DNA of 5,225 nt from NCBI GenBank assembly GCA_947462515.1, contig CANHPJ010000156.1:1-5225 (forward strand), written 5' to 3'. Positions 1-4,293 of this stretch are shown one piece after another. Every line of letters starts with the position of its first letter. The first letter of the stretch is position 1. The stretch is from Bacteroidota bacterium (GTDB taxonomy: Bacteria > Bacteroidota > Bacteroidia > JACCXN01). A model generated the notes under the pieces. It was not told where the DNA came from and did not search any database. It saw only the letters and a program-made list of their open reading frames with translations. Position numbers and translations under genes: made by a program.

Positions 1-316
1 AACTCCTTTTTATTAAGTTAAAATATTATTTTTTAGATAGTTATGAAGGTTTTGATAGGTGATTTCAAATTCGTCCAAAAAACAAAATAAAAGTTTAAAT
101 TTTTATATTTTCTCATGGCATTAGAACAAAAATGATATTTTTTTGTTATTATTGCAGCCTAAAAATTTTAATGCTTTTAATCTTATTATTACACTTTTAA
201 AAACAATAAAGCCTTAAAAGCAAGTTTATAATCAACAGTTCAATAAAATCAGTAAACAGTAGAGTTTAAATTTTTTAAAAATTAAAATCAAACAAAAACC
301 AAACATCAACTAAATT
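1..316. other. A+T-rich leader upstream of the exbB operon, no gene seen
   Basis: This stretch is extremely A+T-rich and holds no credible reading frame on either strand. It should contain the promoter and 5' UTR of the exbB operon, but I found no convincing Bacteroidetes promoter (TTG, about 17-19 nt, TAnnTTTG). A TATAAT hexamer at 227-232 has no matching -35 element. A 13-nt direct repeat, AGTTTAAATTTTT, occurs at 92-104 and 263-275. A 9-bp inverted repeat, TGCTTTTAA / TTAAAAGCA, lies at 172-180 and 214-222. Both could arise by chance in such biased sequence. The minus strand reads AAGGAG at 4-9, so a divergent gene could begin just left of the window, but this cannot be shown from here. 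Confidence 0.6.
265..316 (+). promoter_or_regulatory. G-free translation leader of exbB, no Shine-Dalgarno
   Basis: The 52 bases before the exbB ATG contain no G at all and become A/C-rich towards the start codon. No Shine-Dalgarno sequence is possible here. A G-free leader should stay largely unstructured, which fits the known Bacteroidetes habit of starting translation on A-rich, unfolded 5' UTRs. It also supports the ATG at 317 over the in-frame ATG at 338. Its role is inferred from composition only. Confidence 0.35.
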
Positions 317-1141
317 ATGAAAACAAAATCTTCTTTAATGGAAAACCTAGAGGCCATGTTTGCTACCATTATGATTCCTGTGGCTCTTGGTATCGCGCTT
401 CTTATTTATTTCTTTGTTTTGGGGAATCCTGCCAATTTTGAAGGCGGTACTAATGAAGGTCATCCTATAAATAACCTTGGAATTGTATTTAAAGGAGGTT
501 TAGTAGTTCCTGTAATTATTTCAACATTATTGATTGTTATTATCTTTTCTTTGGAGCGTTTCTTAACCATTGCCAAAGCATCAGGTAAACAAAGAGGCGA
601 TAAATTCATCAGAATCGTTAAAGATCATTTAAATGATGGAAATGCCTTCAAAGCTATTGCTGCTTGTGATGATCAAAAGGGATCTGTAGCTAATGTTGTT
701 AAATCGGTATTGAAAAAATACGAAGAAATTGAAGCTGATCCAGAAGCTTCTAAAGAACAAAAAGTACTTTCCATACAAAAGGAAGTGGAAGAAGCAACAA
801 CGATAGAAATTCCTATGCTTCAAAAAAACTTGATTATCCTTTCTACAGTAGCGTCTATTGCAACTTTATTAGGTTTGTTAGGAACCGTATTTGGTATGAT
901 TACTGCATTTAAGGCTCTTGCTGCTGCCGGTGCTCCTGATGCATTAGCGCTTGCAAATGGTATTTCCGAAGCACTTATCAATACAGCTTTTGGTATTGGT
1001 ACATCAGCTGTTGCAATTATCATGTATAATCTATTCAATACTAAAATTGAGAAACTTACTTTCTACATGGATGAAGTTGGATTTATCATCACACAAACTT
1101 TTGCATCGAACTACCCAAACAAACGTTTGAACCATAAATAA
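317..1141 (+). CDS. exbB: ExbB, MotA/TolQ/ExbB proton channel protein of the TonB motor
   Basis: This is the channel subunit of the inner-membrane ExbB-ExbD-TonB complex, which uses the proton gradient to power outer-membrane transporters. The 274-residue protein shows four hydrophobic segments at about 17-36, 61-79, 171-198 and 215-240. The last two carry the family core: 'LGLLGTVFGM' (185-194) and 'GISEALINTAFGI' (215-227), with Thr190 and Thr223 in the pore-lining helices. An 'ER' pair (80-81) follows the second segment, and a charged cytoplasmic region fills about 82-168. E. coli ExbB has three transmembrane helices, so the segment at 17-36 is extra; I associate this with Bacteroidetes homologues. 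The ATG at 317 is preferred because starting at Met8 (338) would trim the N-terminus without benefit. It lies 10 nt upstream of the first exbD and begins the operon. The MotA/TolQ/ExbB family is clear, and the exbD/tonB neighbours favour ExbB over TolQ. Confidence 0.95.
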   Translation: MKTKSSLMENLEAMFATIMIPVALGIALLIYFFVLGNPANFEGGTNEGHPINNLGIVFKGGLVVPVIISTLLIVIIFSLERFLTIAKASGKQRGDKFIRIVKDHLNDGNAFKAIAACDDQKGSVANVVKSVLKKYEEIEADPEASKEQKVLSIQKEVEEATTIEIPMLQKNLIILSTVASIATLLGLLGTVFGMITAFKALAAAGAPDALALANGISEALINTAFGIGTSAVAIIMYNLFNTKIEKLTFYMDEVGFIITQTFASNYPNKRLNHK

Positions 1142-1151
1142 TACCTGAAAA

Positions 1152-1748
1152 ATGTCTAAAGTAAAATTATCAAAACACAGTCCGTCACTTGACATGACGC
1201 CAATGGTGGATTTAGCGTTCTTGCTGGTTACTTTTTTCATGCTTACAACTAAGTTTCGTCCTGATGAGCAGGTAATTGTGGATACACCATCTTCTACCGC
1301 CGAAATCAAACTTCCTGAAACAGATATCCTGACACTTACGGTGTCTAGAGATGGAAGAGTGTTTTTTGATCTCGATGGACAAGGAACTCGTAAGGCTCTG
1401 ATTGAAGCGATAGCTGCTAAGCACAAAGTGGAGTTTACTCCTGAAGAGATTCATACTTTCGCTGTTATGACTGGTTTCGGAATGCCAGTTAGCAGTTTGC
1501 CACAATGGTTGAAAATGGATAAAGCCGAGCAGGATGCTGTGGAACAGCCAGGTATACCATGCGATACGATTCGTAATGAACTCTATGATTGGGTTATCTA
1601 CGCACGTCAGGCAAATCCAAAGGTTAGAATTGCCATTAAAGGCGATAGAGACGTGAATTATCCGGTTATAAAACAAGTTATTGGAACTTTACAGGCGCAA
1701 GATGTAAATCGTTTTAACTTGATAACTAATATGGAAGTAGGTTCTTAA
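1152..1748 (+). CDS. exbD: ExbD, first of two paralogues, with a long central insertion
   Basis: This is the stator-like subunit that sits inside the ExbB pore and carries the proton-accepting aspartate. The 198-residue protein has a short cytoplasmic N-terminus and the signature 'LDMTPMVDLAFLLVTFFML' (13-31). Asp20 aligns with the essential Asp25 of E. coli ExbD ('VTPFID'). A single transmembrane helix covers about 15-33, followed by a periplasmic domain. That domain ends with the usual 'VRIAIKGDRDVNYPVIKQVIGTLQ' type segment (158-181). Between about 92 and 152 there is extra sequence absent from the 141-residue E. coli protein, including 'FGMPVSSLPQWL' (109-120) and Cys137. I associate this longer form with Bacteroidetes. 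It follows exbB by 10 nt and precedes the second exbD by 14 nt, so the three are surely cotranscribed. The DNA around the signature resembles the same region of the second exbD, as expected for an old duplication. Confidence 0.94.
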   Translation: MSKVKLSKHSPSLDMTPMVDLAFLLVTFFMLTTKFRPDEQVIVDTPSSTAEIKLPETDILTLTVSRDGRVFFDLDGQGTRKALIEAIAAKHKVEFTPEEIHTFAVMTGFGMPVSSLPQWLKMDKAEQDAVEQPGIPCDTIRNELYDWVIYARQANPKVRIAIKGDRDVNYPVIKQVIGTLQAQDVNRFNLITNMEVGS

Positions 1749-1762
1749 AAAAATAAATTACT

Positions 1763-2296
1763 ATGGCAGAAATAGCTGAAGGCCCAGACAAGGGTGGCAA
1801 GAAAACCAAACCCAAGAAACATTCCACCAAAATTGACATGACACCCATGGTGGATTTGGCTTTCCTTCTCCTTACCTTCTTCATGTTAACCAATACGTTT
1901 AACAAGCCGCAGACCATGGAAATCAACATGCCTGCCAAGCCTAAAACCGAAGAAAAAGAACAGCCTGTTCCAGCTTCAAAAACTGTAACACTGATTTTAG
2001 GTAAAGACGATAAGATTTATTGGTTCCATGGCGAGGTGGATAAAACTAAAATGGAGGTTACGAATTTTGGTAAAGATGGGATTCGTAAAATACTTATGGA
2101 TAAAAATACAGCCATTAGAGATGCAAAAGGTGAGCCCGAAATGGTTGTGTTGATTAAACCAAAAGATGATTCTAAATACAAAAATGTAGTAGATATATTG
2201 GATGAAATGAATATAACAGATATCAAAAGATATGCTATTGTAGAAGTTCAGCCAATTGATCTTGAACAGCTAAAATTACAGCTTAACGTAGAATAG
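1763..2296 (+). CDS. exbD: ExbD, second paralogue
   Basis: This is a second proton-coupling subunit, 177 residues, differing from the first outside the membrane signature. A Lys/Gly-rich cytoplasmic tail (1-24) leads into 'IDMTPMVDLAFLLLTFFML' (24-42), where Asp31 matches the essential Asp25 of E. coli ExbD. One transmembrane helix spans about 26-44. The periplasmic part begins with a Lys/Glu/Pro-rich linker (57-71) and continues with a folded domain. Its segment 'EMVVLIKPKDDSKYKNVVD' (126-144) corresponds to the conserved ExbD strand-helix element. It lacks the 'FGMPVSSLPQWL' insertion of its neighbour. With one exbB, two exbD genes and tonB adjacent, the two proteins probably form an ExbD heterodimer in one ExbB pentamer, or alternate as homodimers; the sequence does not decide this. 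The only in-frame ATG near the start is at 1763, with an A-rich upstream stretch. Confidence 0.93.
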   Translation: MAEIAEGPDKGGKKTKPKKHSTKIDMTPMVDLAFLLLTFFMLTNTFNKPQTMEINMPAKPKTEEKEQPVPASKTVTLILGKDDKIYWFHGEVDKTKMEVTNFGKDGIRKILMDKNTAIRDAKGEPEMVVLIKPKDDSKYKNVVDILDEMNITDIKRYAIVEVQPIDLEQLKLQLNVE

Positions 2297-2332
2297 TTAA
2301 TTTGGTATTGGCTAATGTCTCGCAAATTAATT
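2295..2332 (+). repeat. Inverted repeat with T-run between exbD and tonB, possible weak attenuator
   Basis: TTAATTTG (2297-2304) and CAAATTAA (2323-2330) are perfect 8-bp complements around an 18-nt loop. A G-U and an A-U pair can extend the stem to 2295 and 2332. TTTTT follows at 2331-2335, giving the outline of a factor-independent terminator. The stem holds only one G-C pair in its core, so it would be weak and could at most reduce read-through into tonB. It starts at the last bases of the exbD stop codon. It may equally be a chance palindrome in A+T-rich DNA. Confidence 0.25.
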
Positions 2333-2335
2333 TTT
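2308..2335 (+). promoter_or_regulatory. Candidate Bacteroidetes-type promoter for tonB
   Basis: TTG at 2308-2310 is followed after exactly 17 nt by TAATTTTT at 2328-2335. The Bacteroidetes primary-sigma consensus is TTG, about 17-19 nt, TAnnTTTG, so only the last base of the -7 element differs. Transcription would begin near 2342, about 20 nt before the tonB ATG. The placement in the longest gap of the cluster makes an internal promoter plausible. The -7 element overlaps the right arm and T-run of the inverted repeat at 2295-2332, so at most one of these readings may be right. Confidence 0.3.
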
Positions 2336-2361
2336 ACTTAATCTAAAACCATTTATATAAT

Positions 2362-3153
2362 ATGGCAATATTAGATTTCCTTTCTTCCGAGCATGAAGAT
2401 ATGCTCTTTGAAGAAAAAAACAAGGCCTACGGCGCCTATTATGCGCGCAAGCGTTATAATAGAAACCTAAGAAACTCAATGCTTATTGCTATTGGGCTTG
2501 TTGTGTTTGCCTTTGGTTTTCCTTTGGTTCTCAGTTGGTTGGCTGATCAAATGCCTGTCGAAAAAGAGGAGGTTAAAATTATTGAGATTTCTCAACTCTC
2601 TGAGCCGCCTCCAATAGATAAAACAGCACCACCACCGCCACCACCGCCACCGGTTGAATTGCCCAAAGCAACTATTAAATTCTTGCCTCCGGTAGTTAAA
2701 CCTGATGAGGAAGTTCCTGACGAGAAATTGGCTACTGTAGAAGAATTGAAAGAAACTGAAGCTGGTGTTGCAACTGTCGAAGGTACAAAAGATGCTGTTG
2801 CTCCAATAGTGGAAGGAATTGATGAAGGAGCAGAGCCGGCACCATTTTTGATTGTAGAACAAATGCCGGAGTTTCCGGGAGGCGAAAAAGCACTTTTTGA
2901 GTATTTAGGTAAAAACATTAAATACCCTCCTATGGCTAAAGAGGCGCATATAGAAGGTAAAGTTTATTTGTCTTTTGTTGTTAAAAGTGATGGTTCAATT
3001 GCCGATGTGAAAGTGTTGAGAGGTATTAAGGGTGGTTGTAACGAAGAAGCTGTTCGTGTTGTCTCTTCTATGCCATCATGGAAAGCGGGTAAACAAGCGG
3101 GTAAATCAGTTCCTGTTCAGTATAATCTTCCTATTAACTTCACTTTAAGATAA
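2362..3153 (+). CDS. tonB: TonB energy transducer, Bacteroidetes type
   Basis: TonB spans the periplasm and passes energy from ExbB-ExbD to outer-membrane receptors by binding their TonB box. The 263-residue protein starts with a cytoplasmic stretch of about 38 residues containing 'FEEKNKAYGAYYARKRYNR' (16-34), a hallmark of Bacteroidetes TonB proteins. One transmembrane helix follows (about 40-61). The periplasmic linker has 'EPPPIDK' and a run of eight prolines (90-97), then a Val/Glu-rich acidic segment (113-160). The C-terminal TonB domain covers about 163-263, with 'EQMPEFPGG' (166-174), 'YPPMAKEAHIEGKVYLSFVV' (188-207), 'DGSIADVKVLRGI' (210-222), 'MPSWKAGKQAGK' (237-248) and a closing 'LPINFTLR'. 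The membrane helix shows no counterpart of the His20 that matters in E. coli TonB. It lies 65 nt after the second exbD and may have its own promoter. The ATG at 2362 is favoured because it begins the usual 'FLSSEHE' type N-terminus. Confidence 0.96.
   Translation: MAILDFLSSEHEDMLFEEKNKAYGAYYARKRYNRNLRNSMLIAIGLVVFAFGFPLVLSWLADQMPVEKEEVKIIEISQLSEPPPIDKTAPPPPPPPPVELPKATIKFLPPVVKPDEEVPDEKLATVEELKETEAGVATVEGTKDAVAPIVEGIDEGAEPAPFLIVEQMPEFPGGEKALFEYLGKNIKYPPMAKEAHIEGKVYLSFVVKSDGSIADVKVLRGIKGGCNEEAVRVVSSMPSWKAGKQAGKSVPVQYNLPINFTLR
2629..2652 (+). repeat. CCA/CCG codon repeat encoding eight prolines in tonB
   Basis: Eight consecutive proline codons mix CCA and CCG, which makes a short G+C-rich island in an A+T-rich gene. 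It encodes residues 90-97 of TonB, part of the stiff periplasmic spacer. Because CCA and CCG alternate irregularly, it is not a perfect microsatellite, though slippage could still change its length between strains. Confidence 0.6.
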
Positions 3154-3161
3154 GTTAGATC

Positions 3162-3249
3162 GCGTAATTACAAAAAATGAAATACGTCAATTTTTTAAGG
3201 AGTATCTTTTATATAGTTGTCGGATTGTTATTGTTTTTTGTAATTACGC
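3162..3249 (+). promoter_or_regulatory. 16-bp perfect inverted repeat covering the start codon of the 60-residue gene
   Basis: GCGTAATTACAAAAAA at 3162-3177 is exactly complementary to TTTTTTGTAATTACGC at 3234-3249. In RNA, U-G, G-U and A-U pairs extend the stem to 3180 and 3231, leaving a 50-nt loop. The left arm holds the A-rich initiation region, and the extended stem covers the ATG at 3177-3179. The right arm lies in codons 20-24 of the same gene. A folded mRNA could therefore hide the start codon until ribosomes ending tonB (stop at 3151-3153) disturb the left arm. Each arm also contains the 8-bp palindrome GTAATTAC, so a paired DNA-binding site is an alternative. No T-run follows the right arm, so it is not a standard terminator. 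The repeat is plain to see; its function is inferred. Confidence 0.5.
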
Positions 3250-3359
3250 CTCTTAAAGTATCTACTTTAGCTAACACACTTTTTGCCTCATTTTGTTTAT
3301 TGTACGGTGGCTTCCGTTTTTACCAGGCTTTACAGGAATCCAAAAAATTTGAGGAATGA
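3177..3359 (+). CDS. Small two-helix membrane protein of unknown function
   Basis: This 60-residue protein has two strongly hydrophobic segments, about 7-26 and 31-51, separated by a short 'KVSTLAN' turn. It ends in a charged tail, 'QESKKFEE'. The second segment contains 'LLYGGFRFYQ' (41-50), with aromatic and basic residues at the membrane edge. It should form a hairpin in the inner membrane with both ends on the same side, probably the cytoplasm given the basic residues near each end. It follows tonB by 23 nt, and its TGA overlaps the ATG of the PstS-like gene (ATGA, 4 nt), so translation of the two is probably coupled. That tight packing, the membrane pattern and the lack of other in-frame starts support it as a real gene despite its size. 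I do not recognise a defined function. Its start codon lies within the long inverted repeat at 3162-3249. Confidence 0.82.
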   Translation: MKYVNFLRSIFYIVVGLLLFFVITPLKVSTLANTLFASFCLLYGGFRFYQALQESKKFEE

Positions 3360-4282
3360 ATAAATGTAATTTTTTATATTTTATTGTTTCGTTGATTCTG
3401 CTAACCTCCTGTGGAGGTAATTCAAAAGCTCCTTCTAATACCCCAACATCCGGAAAAACAAATTTAATTGCTGATGAAAGCCTCGCTCTGCTTACAGATG
3501 CTGAAGTTCAAGTTTTTGAAGGTATTTACCAAAAAGCAAGTATAGAGGTTTCATATAAACCGGAATCTTCGGTGATTAAAGATTTTCTTGAAAATAAAAC
3601 AAATGTTATCATTGCTACAAGAGAGCTTACTGCTGATGAGTTAAAGGTTTTTGAAAGGGCTAAATTAGTGCCACGTTCCACAAAAATAGCCTCCGATGCC
3701 ATCACTTTTGTAAGTAATAAAGAAAACACCATTACTTCTCTAACCATTCCGCAGCTAAAGGATATTCTGTGTGGCAAAATTACTAAATGGACAGATATTG
3801 ATCCAAAGTCCACCTTTGATGAAATTAAACTTATATACGATAATAAAAACTCTAGCACTGTTAGATATGTGCAGCATAATATTTTAGACAAATCAACGCA
3901 ACAAATTAAAGGTTTTGCTGTTGATTCTACACCTAAGATGATTAATTACATCATAGACCATCCTGATGCCATAGGCATAATGGGTGTAAGTTGGGTGAGT
4001 GATCATAATGACACTATTAGTGGTAACTTTTTAAAAGAGATTAATGTATTGGCCATAAAGGATTCCACCGGCTCTGCCTATCAACCTTATCAGGCATACG
4101 TAGCTCAAAAGCTTTATCCGTTCTGCAGGAATGTATATGCTATCTGCTCGGAGCCTAGAACCGGATTGGCATCGGGGTTCACCAACTTTTTAGCCGGCGA
4201 CAAAGGACAAAGGGTAATTCTTAAATCTGGTCTCGTGCCAAGCACCATGCCTGTTAGAATTGTTGGGTTTAGAGATAATTAA
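3356..4282 (+). CDS. PstS-like periplasmic substrate-binding lipoprotein
   Basis: This 308-residue protein resembles PstS-type phosphate-binding proteins (PBP-like superfamily). A lipoprotein signal runs from residue 1 to the lipobox 'LTSC', with Cys19 as the lipidated residue; 'GGNS' follows. The fold is indicated by 'VIIATRELTADE' (84-95), 'DILCGKITKWTDID' (136-149, the PstS 'GKIxxWxD' element), 'NSSTVRY' (165-171), 'PDAIGIMGVSWV' (203-214) and a C-terminal 'FTNFLAGDKGQRVILKSGLVP' type segment (275-295). PstS commonly has Ser-Gly-Thr at its anion site; here it reads Ser-Ser-Thr (166-168). The position of E. coli Arg135 appears to be Asp162 by eye alignment, so phosphate binding is doubtful. 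No permease or ATPase gene is adjacent. The setting after tonB suggests a role linked to the TonB system or envelope stress; this is inference. The gene overlaps the previous one by 4 nt and ends 11 nt before the next. Confidence 0.85.
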   Translation: MNKCNFLYFIVSLILLTSCGGNSKAPSNTPTSGKTNLIADESLALLTDAEVQVFEGIYQKASIEVSYKPESSVIKDFLENKTNVIIATRELTADELKVFERAKLVPRSTKIASDAITFVSNKENTITSLTIPQLKDILCGKITKWTDIDPKSTFDEIKLIYDNKNSSTVRYVQHNILDKSTQQIKGFAVDSTPKMINYIIDHPDAIGIMGVSWVSDHNDTISGNFLKEINVLAIKDSTGSAYQPYQAYVAQKLYPFCRNVYAICSEPRTGLASGFTNFLAGDKGQRVILKSGLVPSTMPVRIVGFRDN

Positions 4283-4293
4283 AATTATAAAAA

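Noticed and set aside
172..222. 9-bp inverted repeat TGCTTTTAA / TTAAAAGCA as an operator or terminator
   Set aside because: A match of this length is expected by chance in such A+T-rich DNA, the spacer is 33 nt, and no T-run or promoter context supports it.
227..232. TATAAT as a sigma-70 -10 element for exbB
   Set aside because: No -35 element at the right distance, and Bacteroidetes promoters use TAnnTTTG; such hexamers are common in A+T-rich sequence.
265..286. Near-palindrome TTTAAATTTTTTAAAAATTAAA before exbB
   Set aside because: Imperfect and made only of A and T; low-complexity symmetry, not evidence of a hairpin or site.
1031..1426. 131-residue frame on the minus strand over exbB/exbD
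   Set aside because: It lies antisense across the exbB-exbD junction and shows no recognisable motif; the + strand genes explain the region.
1212..1676. 154-residue minus-strand frame inside the first exbD
   Set aside because: Fully antisense to a clear ExbD gene, with biased composition and no family features.
2476..2918. Overlapping minus-strand frames inside tonB, including one with a glycine run
   Set aside because: The glycine and tryptophan runs are merely the complement of the proline codons of TonB; no independent gene signals.
3197..3202. AAGGAG as a Shine-Dalgarno site
   Set aside because: It lies inside the small membrane gene with no start codon at a suitable distance; the other genes here do not use such sites.
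3162..3249. Reading the long inverted repeat as a transcription terminator after tonB
   Set aside because: The loop is about 50 nt, the stem has only four G-C pairs, and the right arm is followed by CCTCTTAAAG, not a T-run. It also lies within a coding gene.
3526..3891. 121-residue minus-strand frame inside the PstS-like gene
   Set aside because: Antisense shadow; the + strand frame has a lipobox and clear binding-protein motifs.
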